A stretch of 64,000 bases of DNA, from contig JAUJYZ010000929.1 in the NCBI GenBank assembly GCA_033675265.1, positions 62,001-126,000 on the forward strand. The letters run 5' to 3'. The notes beneath the pieces were generated by a model, which worked only from the letters and a program-made list of their open reading frames with translations, made no database searches and was not told the DNA's origin. Both the position numbers and the translations under genes were made by a program. The DNA comes from Actinostola sp. cb2023 (lineage: Eukaryota > Cnidaria > Anthozoa > Actiniaria > Actinostolidae). Below are positions 1 to 10,330 of this stretch, piece by piece; positions within the stretch are counted from its first letter, which is position 1; each line of letters starts with the position of its first letter.

Positions 1-1072
1 TGGATTATTGACCAAAGACTGATAACCAGACCACGTAGGTATGTTGAGCTCTTCTCTGGAAGCCATTGTGTTTGTTGGTTCAGTGTTTCCATCTTGGGAT
101 AATAGTAACGACCTCTGAATGGTACGTCCAAAAAGCCAAGTCGCATCGGGTAGTGAAAGTGGCGATGAACTTTGTTCGCCATTTTGCAAAGAAAAAGTAG
201 GATAGACAGTACTTGGTGGTCTAGAGGGAGGGTCAGGACAATCAAGAAGCTCTGTTATTGAACTTGGCAAGTCATGAATGCAGCGACAACTTGTAGGAGC
301 ATCGTCACTTATTATAAGGTTAGGCTCTTTGTCACCTGGGTGACACCTCTGGTATACTGCCATAGAAGTCCCATGGAGATTGCGCTTTCTATCTGGTGTA
401 TCTTCAGAGAAATCAACATTATCGATGGCAAAAAAGACGTGCCGTCCTTTGGCAATATCTGGAGGCAAATACACCCCGTCATTCAGCTGCATTCTCTTCA
501 GGATAGTTGCTTCAATTTGAGACTCTATGCGCAACAGTTTATTATATTCGCATGACATTCCGAATCCATTTAAAACATTGACGATTTTTTTGCTCCTTAC
601 TGCTTGGTGAACTGCTATCCCAACTGCTAACTGTTGTGGCATTTCACGTGGGGATTTGAATACCTCAGACTTCTTGTTCTTTGTTTGACGGTCGCTCAAG
701 TACATTGAAACTACTTGGTCCTTGCAAAACCCAACGAAAAAAGCTGTACAGTTCTTTAGGGAGGTGTCTGTCTATTATATCCTGTAGAGATCCAGTGAAC
801 TTCCAAGCTTCTGAGTTGGTTATTGCTTTCCTCAATATTACAGCTGCATCATAAAGCTTTCTGACGTCATCGTCAGTGTCTCTTGGTTGCGCATTGACTG
901 CTGCATCTCTTGTCATCTTTACAGTTATCCTCTCAGATTCGTTCACACGGGCTGGCTTATGGAATTCTATTCCCGGTATTTCCTCTTGAAGAAGTTGTTT
1001 TAGCACCTTGTAGTCAGGTGGCTTAGTGAAATGATCGTGACAGAACGTACAAAAGCACCATACTTTGTACAA
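1..1072 (-). pseudogene. Middle part of WHxxCY/KYHxxC-family protein gene
   Basis: The minus strand is open from 1072 to about 665 and continues one frame over from about 700 to the window edge. The second block contains PREMPQQLAVGIAVHQAVRS and IDNVDFSEDTPDRK, which I recognise from a large, uncharacterised invertebrate family. In that family an N-terminal zinc-like region (WHxxCY, KYHxxC) precedes a long middle region and a Cys-rich tail. The function is unknown. The single-base frame change near 700 and the interruption at 1072 mean this copy is broken, or an indel is present in the assembly. The matching N-terminal part lies at 3304-4176 on the same strand, beyond the palindrome. Confidence 0.6.
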
Positions 1073-1599
1073 ATGTTGTTTAGACCTATATAATCAATAT
1101 TAGAAGGGGTGCCCACCGAAACTCTTTCTAATTAACAATTTATGGGCAGTTCATTTTTGTGAAAAATCGTTGTTTGGGCTTCCTGTGTCATAACGTACTC
1201 TTCCTTCGCCTGGAGGTTAAAATCGATAACATAGTGAGAAGTTAAAGTAGTATTTAGTTAATTGAGTCGTAATAAATAATTATCTAACAGAAAAACCTGG
1301 AAAAAAATTGATCCAGACTTATTTTTACACTATTGGCTTGAATGCTAGTACCCAGGCTCCACTCGGCCATTTTAGGTTATTGACTTCTGTCAACTGAATT
1401 AAACGGCACAAGACTGGAAAACAATCAAGATAATCGTACATAAAGCCTTGCAAGCTTCCAGAAATATACTTTCTACTCCTAGAGGGATTTTAAAGCACAC
1501 CTTTTCGAGATCATGCATCTTCGCTAAATTAATTCAGCCGAGATCTAACCATTTTAGATTACATTTTCAATGTTACATTTGCAGTTGCAGAGCTAGGGG

Positions 1600-2253
1600 T
1601 GCGCAACTCACACATGGCTTGACATATTTGCATAAAGTCGTACATGATTGGGTATGTGCCGCTCAACAGGATATGGTTTTTGCCTCTGACCATGGAACAG
1701 GGTATATACAAAGACTATTTCTGTCTGGAACAGGGGGATATTTTCGCTCAGTTTGAATCTGGAACAGGTCTGATTTTTTCCACAGTGTCCGCGATTATTC
1801 ACGATCAAGTCTACCACTGCAAAATGACACTTCGTTTTTTTTTTCTGGAACAGGGTACCTATATTCGCCATTTTGTCTGAAATGGGGTTGAAAAATTATA
1901 TTTCTTTTGTCTGGAACAGGTCCAGAGTCTCAGAATCAGCAGCGCACCTCCATCCTAAAGTAGCCCCTTCCCGGCTTTACAGCCACACTTGGGAAACCTC
2001 GGAGATTGTCATCCAAACTGGTGTTCATGAATCCTTGTCTCTTTTTATCTATGAAAATCTCTCCGGCAATGAAATATCATGTTCCGTCTGATCGCTTATA
2101 TATTACTGTCCAAACTCCAGCTTCAAATGGTATACCGGTTATCGGAATATGTTGTAGAAGGGCATCCTAAACATAAATGGGTAAACAAATAAAAAACGTT
2201 TGTATATGACTTTGTCTTATGATTTTGCACAGCTGTACCTGTAGGAGTGTATA
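1600..2253 (-). pseudogene. Left-arm relic of Cys-rich C-terminal domain
   Basis: Read on the minus strand, this is the mirror copy of the block at 2371-2943 and retains the start of the Cys cluster (KCGCKAG near 1970). The cluster is then cut by the 33-bp minisatellite, after which similarity resumes. Many stops remain. It is a non-functional duplicate and useful mainly for dating the palindrome against the minisatellite. Confidence 0.5.
1691..1920 (+). repeat. Degenerate 33-bp minisatellite (TCTGGAACAGG)
   Basis: The core GGAACAGG recurs at about 1694, 1728, 1761, 1848 and 1913, with a variant TCTGAAATGGG at 1876. Spacings are 33 bp or near-multiples, with text resembling TATTTTCGCCATTTTG between cores. 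It lies inside the left palindrome arm and is absent from the right arm, so it arrived or expanded after the arms formed. Confidence 0.7.
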
Positions 2254-2370
2254 ATTATAATATATAATATATATTTATTTATTCACGGTAGTAGGTCCTT
2301 CAGGCTTACAATAATAACTACTGATCACAACACTAATGACTGACTTCGCAAGCATGGGAAGCATACCCTA

Positions 2371-2943
2371 ATGCGACACCAGTGCTTGAATCTCTTGCTA
2401 CTGATCTCTTTCAGCAGCTCCAAATTGAATGTGAAATCTTCCGAAAGCTTGAGATATTGACCATAATCATGTATGACAAATTGAATCCTCTGGAATCAAC
2501 GAGACCCGAATGGTTCTTTTTTTGTAAGCACAACAGGTCAATGTAGAAACTCCCTCCAACACATGCACAGTACAAAATCATAAGACCGTACTGTCTGGCA
2601 AAGTCATATATACAAATGTTTTTTATTTGATTACCCATAATATTTATGTTTAGGATTCCCTTCTACAACATGTTCGGAGAACCGGTATTCCATTTGAAGC
2701 TGGAGTTTGGACAGTAATATATAAGCGATCAGACTGAACAAGATATTCCATTGCCGGAGAGATTTTCATGGATAAAAAATGAATACGATTCATGGACACC
2801 AGTTTGGATGACAATCTCCGAGATTTCCCGAGTGTGCGTGTGGCTGTAAAGCGGGATGCACGACTAGATGCAAATATGTCAAGCCATGTGTGAGTTGCGC
2901 ACCCCTCTGCAACTGCAAATGTAACATTGAAAATGTAATCTAA
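2371..2943 (+). pseudogene. Right-arm relic of Cys-rich C-terminal domain
   Basis: The plus strand carries, across several frames, pieces matching the C-terminal part of the WHxxCY/KYHxxC family: LATDLFQQLQIECEI, then LPPTHA, then SWIKNEYDSWTPVWMTI, then CGCKAGCTTRCKY and SCAPLCNCKCN ending at a stop at 2941. The Cys spacing resembles CXC (tesmin-like) motifs. Frame changes show decay. It runs opposite to the gene it interrupts. Confidence 0.55.
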
Positions 2944-3303
2944 AATGGTTAGATCTCGGCTGAATTAATATTTCTGGAAGCTTGCAAGGCTTTATGTACG
3001 ATTATCTTGATTGTTTTCCAGTCTTGTGCCGTTTAATTCAGTTGACAGAAGTCAATAACCTAAAATGGCCGAGTGGAGCCTGGGTACTAGCATTCAAGCC
3101 AATAGTGTAAAAATAAGTCTGGATCAATTTTTTTCCAGGTTTTTCTGTTAGATAATTATTTATTACGACTCAATTAACTAAATACTACTTCAACTTCTCA
3201 CTATGTTATCGATTTTAACCTCCAGGCGAAGGAAGAGTACGTTATGACACAGGAAGCCCAAACAACGATTTTTCACAAAAATGAACTGCCCATAAATTGT
3301 TAA

Positions 3304-4176
3304 TTAGAAAGAGTTTCGGTGGGCACCCCTTCTAATATTGATTATATATGTCCAAACAACATTTGTACAAAGTATGGTGCTTTTGTACGTTCTGTCACGA
3401 TTTGGCCCAATTTTTGCGCTAAGCCACCTGACTATTGCGACTGCACCTGGAGTTGATAACATTATTTGAGGAAAGGATGTTTTCATATGTCTTTTGGAGG
3501 AGAGAAATGCTCTTTCTGTCATAGTGAGGAACTCTATTTTCGATGCTATCTCGTCAGCTTTATGATGTGAAGGTGGATTTTCATTTGTTTTACGAAGCAC
3601 ATTAGATACATTTTGCAACCAACAACGCTTGTGGTACTTAATGTCGATTGCATGGGCATCACATGAATCGACTGCAGTGCAAAGCTTAACATTAAGCTTT
3701 CTGTCACCTGTCTTCGCAATGGCTTTATTCAATGAGATGCCAGCATTTTCTGTGCTAACTTGATGTAGGGACTCTTGGTAGCTTGCTGGCTCATCGCAAA
3801 AGAAGCATACTTCTTTGTCATAAGGAGCTGTCTGGGAACCTGTGAGAGCCTGATTTGAAAGTGTAGTCGGACTTTCCGTAGAATGAATCTTGAGATACCT
3901 CTCCTTCGCTCTCTTGCACAATACTATAAATATATTTAAAAAATAATAATTTTACACAATAACATTTAGATGGGATCATTAACTTAAATGGATTTTACCT
4001 GTATGGTCGGTGTTTTGATAGCATGTTCTGTGCCATGTTGCCGAGTTTAACTTGAGAACATCAGGAGTAGCATTTTTTAGACGATCCCAAATGTCAGGAT
4101 ACATGGTGTCATTGTAAGAAGCCCTTTCTTTGACAAGAGCAAGAACTTTACTGTGAGATTTACACGGGGGGTATTT
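3304..4176 (-). pseudogene. N-terminal two exons of WHxxCY/KYHxxC-family gene
   Basis: Exon A is open from 4176 to 3999 and includes PDIWDRLKNATPDVL and ATWHRTCYQNTDHT. It ends at a GTAAAA donor (3998). A 75-bp intron ends with TTTATAG, and exon B starts at 3923, joining in frame to LCKRAKERYLK. Exon B carries CFFCDEPA, KLCTAVDSCDAHAIDIKYH and RCWLQNV, a Cys/His arrangement typical of the family's presumed zinc-binding head. The last part (from about 3434 down) is the right palindrome arm, so the normal reading frame is lost there. The splice sites look intact, so the gene decayed after it was spliced normally. Confidence 0.6.
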
Positions 4177-4490
4177 TCATGACACTTTGTATCATATTAC
4201 ATTTCATGGAAACTTTTGAGACTGACAAAGTATCAAGAACATAGACATGTAGCGAGGGGTTATGGGATATATTCACCGAGGACGCCCGAGGCTAATCCCG
4301 TAACCCGTAACAAAAGTTTGACAAAGGTTTTCAAACAAAAGACGGTCCTATGAGAAGAACGTCATTAATCCATGGTTATGGTTCCTGATTTCCCAAGAGG
4401 AAATGCTAAACAAATGCTTTTCAATTCTGTAATGTTAACGAGTTTCATCAAAACAGCTAAAGCATTTTTTGTCCAGAAATATCTATCAGT
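4177..4490. other. Non-coding, repeat-like stretch
   Basis: No gene seen. A short imperfect inverted repeat (GGGTTATGGGATA with TAATCCCGTAACCC, 4257-4307) and the text TATTCACCGAGGACGCCCGA suggest a dispersed repeat end. Confidence 0.4.
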
Positions 4491-4566
4491 TAGCTCAGTG
4501 GTATATATAGTGTAAAGTGTGGTGTAGTGAGCCAAAGGTCTTGGGTTCGATTCCCGATATGTGAAT
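4490..4566 (+). other. tRNA-like sequence (possible SINE head)
   Basis: An A-box-like TTAGCTCAGTGGT near 4493 is followed about 50 nt later by a perfect B box, GGTTCGATTCC (4549). No acceptor stem can be paired, so it is not a working tRNA. It may be the Pol III promoter of a SINE. Confidence 0.4.
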
Positions 4567-4994
4567 TTATCAAAATATTTTTTTCTTCATAAAAAAGTTG
4601 GAAAAACAAAGAAAACCGTGTCAAATTGAAATTATATATTTAATGAACGACTTCTGTAAAGAGAAAATCTATTATAAAATAAATTATACTCCGCACAGTT
4701 TGTGCCAGTGCCGCTAAAACGGACATCCCTAGTTCGTTTCAGTCTTACTTAGCTTTTTACTGGCATAAGAAATAGGAAAAATGCCATCGTCAAAATATTG
4801 TAACAAAATAGTAGTATATCCAAACCGCCATTGTCCCACGGATCGATGATTAAGAATGGGAATAATTAAGATCCATTGTTCCAGCGGTTGGAACAATTAC
4901 CATGGATCCGTTCGTTCCGACGTTCTGCTCTCTCTTTCCAATTCACGTCCCCAACATGATTCCGTAGTAAATTATTCCCCCAAACCTCAAACTT

Positions 4995-5108
4995 TATCCC
5001 TTACTCCCAATCCTCACACCCAATCCTTATTTGCAATCCTTATTTCTCAATCTCTATCCCTTACTCCCAATCCTCACACCCAATCCTTATTTCCAATCCT
5101 TATTCCAA
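4995..5108 (+). repeat. 60-bp tandem duplication, C/T-rich
   Basis: TATCCCTTACTCCCAATCCT at 4995 recurs at 5055, with the following text repeated to about 5108. The open frame over it (4856-5164) comes from the low-complexity composition and I do not call it a gene. Confidence 0.7.
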
Positions 5109-5164
5109 TCCCTTCTTTCGCATCTTCCTCCCCCACTACTCAAAAATCCTTCTTCCAAGACTGA

Positions 5165-5807
5165 TTTGTTAATTCAGGTTTTTTGTTTTACCACTTGATC
5201 CACGGTCATCCATTATTTGCATGCCGTTACTTCTGACCACCATTGGTCCCTCCCTTCACATCTAATCTTACGGTCAAACTGGCTGGTTTCTTTCTTTCTC
5301 GTCTCTCTTTTTCGTGTACTTATCATCTTTTCACTCTTCTATTTCTTTGATTTCCTTTCATTTAGTTCCCTCTCCTTATTTCATATATATGGGGCATATT
5401 GTGACACCTTATACACGCATTCGGTAACGTGCCAGCCAGCTTTCAGTGACTCGTGTTTCCAAATACTGAGGGAGGGGCCAATGGTGGTTAACAGTCCACG
5501 GCGCAATCGCAAGGATCGGGCACAAAGGGCTTTAGAGAGCCCCGGGCATGTTAACCAACAAAGGACCACACCACAGCATAACAAAAGGCACATTCCGGCA
5601 AGTCCCCGGCCAAATATTCTCGAGTGCGAGCTGGTCACACCTATCAACACGTGCGAGAGATTTCGCACCTCCAAAACTCACAAGTGCGTCCATCCGGGCC
5701 AAAGGAATTCGCGGAATTGAACAAAGCCACCAACTGAACACACGAAATTAGCCCGTGGCGTTCACCTAGACAATTCAATTCAGCTACCGCCAAACAATAC
5801 TAGCTGG
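5165..5807. other. No supported gene
   Basis: Overlapping open frames exist on both strands, but none shows a recognisable domain or splice structure. A pyrimidine-rich block (5280-5380) is followed by more balanced sequence with many CCCGG/CCGGG words that leads into the tandem array. Confidence 0.4.
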
Positions 5808-6760
5808 TATCTGTGCCCGGCCCGAAAGGCCCAACTTAAAATAGATTTGGCTGAACACCGAATGCCAGCTATACGCCAAACAAACCACTAACGGCACCTG
5901 AACCCAGTTCAGTATCTGTGCCCGACCCGAGAGGCCCAAACTAAATAAATTTGGCTGAGCGCCGACTGCCAGCTATACGCCAAACACACCACTAACGGCA
6001 CCTGAACCCAGTTCAGTATCTGTGCCCGGCCCGAGAGGCCCAAACTAAATAATTTGGCTGAGCACCGATTGCCAGCTATACGCCAAACACACCTAACGGC
6101 ACCTGAACCCAGTTCATTATCTGTGCCTGGCCCGAGAGGCCCAAACTAAATAATTTGGCTGAGCACCGACTGCCAGCTATACGCCAAACACACCTACCGG
6201 CACCTGAACCCAGTTCATTATCTGTGTCCGGCCCGAGAGGCCCAAACTAAATAATTTGGCTGAGCACCGACTGCCAGCTATACGCCAAACACGTAACGGC
6301 AACTGAACCCAGTTCAGTATCTGTGCCTGGCCCGAGAGGCCCAAACTAAATAATTTGGCTGAGCACCGACTGCCAGCTATTCGCCAAACACACCACTAAC
6401 GGCATCTGAACCCAGTTCAGTATATGTGCCCGGCCCGAGAGGCCCAAACTAAATAATTTGGCTGAGCACCGACTGCCAGCTATACGCCAAACACACCTAA
6501 CGGCACCTGAACCCAGTTCAGTATCTGTGCCTGGCCCGAGAGGCCCAAACTAAATAATTTGGCTGAGCACCGACTGCCAGCTATACGCCAAACACACCTA
6601 ACGGCACCGGCCTGAACCCAGTTCAGCATCTGTGCCCGGCCCGAGAGGCCCAAACTAAATAATTTGGCTGAGCACCGACTGCCAGCTATTCGCCAAACAC
6701 ACCACTAACGGCACCTGAACCCAGTTCAGTATCTGTGCCCGGCCCGAGAGGCCCAATTTA
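5808..6760 (+). repeat. 102-bp tandem repeat array, about 9 units
   Basis: The anchor TATCTGTGCC (or close variant) occurs at 5808, 5913, 6017, 6118, 6219, 6318, 6421, 6522, 6627 and 6730, spaced 99-105 bp. Each unit includes GGCCCGAGAGGCCCAAA, GGCTGAGCACCGACTGCCAG and the inverted repeat CTGAACCCAGTTCAG. Units differ by a few substitutions and indels, so the array is older than the 399-bp array at 10331. It flanks the 3' side of the Ty3/gypsy element (which reads leftward). Confidence 0.92.
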
Positions 6761-8300
6761 AATAAATTTCCAAGCACATGGTTGACGTTGGACGACCAGG
6801 AGTGCTACGGACAAAGAGTTCCAGCAAACCTGACACGAAAATAGAACAATGTTAACCATTTTTCGCCCGAGAGGACCAACACATGCAAGACATACTACCT
6901 TAGGGCTCTATAGTACTTGGTAAGCACATTAATATTGGTTCACGTTGGACGGCCAGGAGTGAGCAACCAGTCGATGAACTGGCACGATGACAACAAGAAA
7001 GCTTCCTATACTACAACCTGATACGAAAATATATAAATTTGAACGGTATTAAATTTCGCCCGAGTGGTCCCACACTGTAGTATACTACCGCGCCGGGCGA
7101 AGCTAGTCCTAGGTAAGCACATGGTTAACGTTCACGTTGGACGGCCAGAGTTCCTGCAACCTGACACGAAAAATAAAACAATATTAACCATTAACTTTCC
7201 CCCGAGCTGTCCAAATCAAGATATACCTGTCGGTACTTGGCCAACACATGGCTCACGTTGGACGGAGTGAGAAAACAGTAAGCGTCCTGCGAAGCTGTCC
7301 GTGTAGACTGCGATTCGAAATCCAGCATCTCTGAGGTGTCTTTCCTGCAGCCTTTCCCCCTACATTCTGCCTGCACACCGATGTTAACCCTTGCGAAACA
7401 GGCTCCAACATGATACTGACTAAAAATTGAACTAACCGGCGATGCATAGAGGTGACATGCCACGAAAATACGACATACCTATATGCAAATTCGAAGAAAA
7501 AATTACCAGAGGAGATAAAACACCTACATATAAGTCCTGAAGTCGGAAACCTGCTAAGAATATATTACCGTGTGATAAGCCAAAACCGAGACTGCTATAG
7601 AAAGCTGACCGAGCACATCCGACAAGACTGACTAAAGACCGAAGAGAAACCTGTGCCGGTCCTGCCAAGAAGGCAAAACCCTAAAACGAGCGAAGGGCAA
7701 GAATACCCGTGCAATAAAACGACTAATTAGCGGACCGAATACAAACTAACGATAGAATAGCAACCACTACTGGAACTGGATGAAAAGCACGAATAATACC
7801 GATGCAATAAAACCCTAATAGCCGCGCACATAGTAAGGGACACTGACCTACGTCTACGTCTTCCCGAAGCACACAAATTCTATCCTGACACGTGCACTAG
7901 TTGCTAAAGCGAAGAACACGACTAAACAAGCGAAAAGGTAGCATGTAGACTTAGTCAGGAAGGGCGTGTAACTGTACCGTGTGGCTATGCTGAGAAAAGT
8001 AAAGCGAGTATCGAAACTTAAAAAGTAGTAAGGGCGGCTGGTGGCGGTACAGTTGCCAACGTCGTACGAAATGAGTTAAACAACAGCAAAGCTCCTGTGA
8101 ATTGACACAAAATAGAAGAACTTTAAACCATTAAATTTCGGACGAACGTACGGCCCAAACAAGATATACTACCGTAAAACGAGTACTTTGCAACCGCATG
8201 GTTGACGAAGGACGGCCAGGAGTGAGCATATTGCGGAAGGTAAAAGGTTAGATGTTGTTCGTCCCGCTGGTTTGGTCAACTACAATATGTTAATTACAGG
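6761..8300 (+). repeat. Irregular repeats related to one another
   Basis: A block like AAGCACATGGTTGACGTTGG ... ACGGCCAGGAGTG returns near 6775, 6923, 7113, 7238 and 8199, and CCTGACACGAAAAT-type text follows at about 6830, 7020 and 7154. The spacing is irregular. No coding region is supported here. Its position just after the RNase H fragment suggests it could be 3' non-coding or LTR-proximal sequence of the retroelement, but no LTR pair was found. Confidence 0.5.
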
Positions 8301-8327
8301 ACTCTTGTTATATAGTCTTGTATATCA

Positions 8328-10320
8328 TTAAGTCATCTCCCGTGGGACTATTGGGGCGGTTTGAATAGCGCCTACTCCTACATCAGATGCGTCAGCTCTA
8401 ACTATAAATGAACGGTTAAAGTCTGGTAAATGTAATATAGGTGACTTAGTTAACAATGTTTTCAACGTTTGAAATGACTTCTCTTGGGCTTCGCCCCAGT
8501 TCACTTTGTTGGGTTCTCCTTTCTTCGTAAGATCTGTTAGTGGTACAGCTATTTCAGCAAAGCTTGGGATGAACTTCCTGTAGTAGTTAGCCAGACCGAT
8601 AAACGATCGTACCTGCTTCTTGGTTTGTGGTCTTTCGGCGTTGCTCACTTTGCACGTCTTGTCCTCGTCCGTAGTAACGCGACCGCTGCCGATCTTGTGA
8701 CCCAAGTACTCGATCTCCTCAAACCCCACTTGGCACTTGGATGGCTTGATTGTTAACCCAGCGTTCTTGATTCGTGTTAGAACATCGCGCAACACTGTCA
8801 AATGTTCTTCCCAGGAACTTGTATTTACGAGGATGTCATCTACGTAGTTGTCGACCTTAACGGTGCCCCCGAGAAGCTTGCGCATCATACGATTGAACGT
8901 GGCACCAGAGTTCACAAGGCCAAATGGCATTCTTTTAAAGTGATAGCAACCATCTATGGTGGTAAACTGTAATTGGCTTGGCTGACTCTTCGAGTGGGAT
9001 CTGCCAATAACCTTTGCAGAGGTCGATATCTTCGTGAAGAACTTGCTTTGGCCTAGCTTGGCTAGCGAGTCTTGGATGTCTCCCATAGGCTCTGTGTCGA
9101 ATACTGTGGCTGCATTCAGCTTTCTGAAGTCGATGCAGAATCTGTTAGAACCGTCTTTTTTCTTGACCAGGACGATGGGTGAACTGTACGGCGAGTTGGA
9201 GGGTTCGATGATATCTTCTCGTAGCATGGCTTGTACTTCGTCTTGAATCACCTTCCTTTGGGAGTATGGGACGGTGTAAGGTCTGACTCTGATTGGTTTA
9301 TCCGTTGTCAGCCGTATCTGGTGGCTCTCGAGGTTCGTCTTGCCTGGCTTCGTAGTGAAGAGGTCTGTGAAGCTTTCGAGTAAGGAGACTGCTTCTTGCT
9401 TTTGGCTTTCTGTCAGATCTTTATTAACTTTGACGTCTTTGTACGATGCATTCGTCTCTGTTTCTCTGAGTTCCAGTAAGGCTTCTTCATCGACCGTACT
9501 ACTTCCTTCTTCTGTCTCAATGATGGCAATACCTGAAGCGAAATATGTTTCACAAGCGAGTTCAACTGTTCTAACTTGATAAAGCTTAAGCAAATTTGCG
9601 TGGAATGTTTTTACCTGATTTCCCATGCGGATCTTGTAGTCAACGTCGTTTAGTACTTCCATCACCTCGTATGGTCCCTTCCACTGCAACAGAAGCTTGT
9701 TGTGGTCGGTGGGCAGCAAAATCACCATATCCCCAGCTTTGAACTTCCTTGGTCTTGCTTTCTTGTCGTAGTGATGTTTGTATCGGCCTTGCGCTTCGAG
9801 GAGGTTCTTCCTTGCAATTCGGCATGTCTCTTGCAATCTGTTTTTCAAGACATATTGGTAGCTGTTCTTCACTTCTGTGTTGTCGTGTCCTGTCCACAAC
9901 TATTTCAATATTTGCATAGGTCCTCTCACGACTCTACCGTATAGTAACTCAAACGGTGAGAATCCGGTGCTTGCTTGTGGAACCTCTCGGTAGGCGAAGA
10001 GTACTGCAGGAAGGTATCGATCCCAATCGCGAGGTCTTTCTTGGCAGGTTTTCTTGAGCATGCTTTTAATTACGCCGTTGATACGCTCGCAGAGGCCGTT
10101 GCACTTTGGATTATAGGGTGTGGTGAACAGTTGCTTTACGGAGACTAGTCTGCATACTTCTCCCATGAGGCTAGATGTAAACTGTGAACCCCGATCACTA
10201 AGGATTTCTTTGGGAAAACCCACTCTACAGAAGACTTCCAGTAGTGCTTCGGCGACTCTCTCTGTCTCGATCTTTGGCAGGGCGACTACTTCAGGATAGC
10301 GTGTGGCGTAGTCCACGACC
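8328..10320 (-). pseudogene. Ty3/gypsy pol, C-terminal part: integrase core - RT - RNase H
   Basis: Read leftward from 10320. The integrase core comes first (DYATRYPE, LSDRGSQFTS and CERINGV give the D, D and E residues), then the GPY/F-type tail (WKGPYEV), a linker, RT (motifs near LVKKKDGSNRFCIDFRKLN, MPFGLVNSGATF, and YVDD at the active site), and the start of RNase H (FIVRADASDVGVGAI). It stops at 8328, shortly after. One in-frame TAG lies at 9900-9902. A compensating pair of indels around 8955-9025 scrambles the RT segment that should hold the first catalytic Asp. The element is therefore dead. Integrase lies upstream of RT in one continuous frame, which is not the usual Ty3/gypsy order but matches Gmr1-like elements. 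Confidence 0.9.
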
Positions 10321-10330
10321 GTAAGTATGT

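Larger units (their letters stand above)
1014..3434. repeat. Long imperfect inverted repeat (2.4 kb palindrome)
   Basis: Left arm about 1014-2253, right arm about 2548-3434, spacer about 295 bp. The outer arms match closely: GAACGTACAAAAGCACCATA near 1043 is mirrored near 3395, and GGTGCCCACC/GGTGGGCACC lie at 1107 and 3320. Match continues through the inner arms with small indels. The left arm is longer because a minisatellite lies in it (1644-1968). The palindrome separates the N-terminal and middle parts of one minus-strand gene, and its arms carry the C-terminal part of the same family. It could be a foldback transposon that captured gene sequence, or an inverted duplication. I found no clear target duplication. 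Confidence 0.85.

Noticed and set aside
4490..4566. tRNA gene
   Set aside because: A and B boxes only; no acceptor stem or proper anticodon arm.
4856..5720. Open frames over the C/T-rich duplication and the following block
   Set aside because: Low-complexity composition explains the open frames; no domain, splice sites or similarity recognised.
6761..8300. LTR of the Ty3/gypsy element
   Set aside because: Repeats are irregular and no matching second copy lies upstream of gag, where the Tigger element cuts the sequence.
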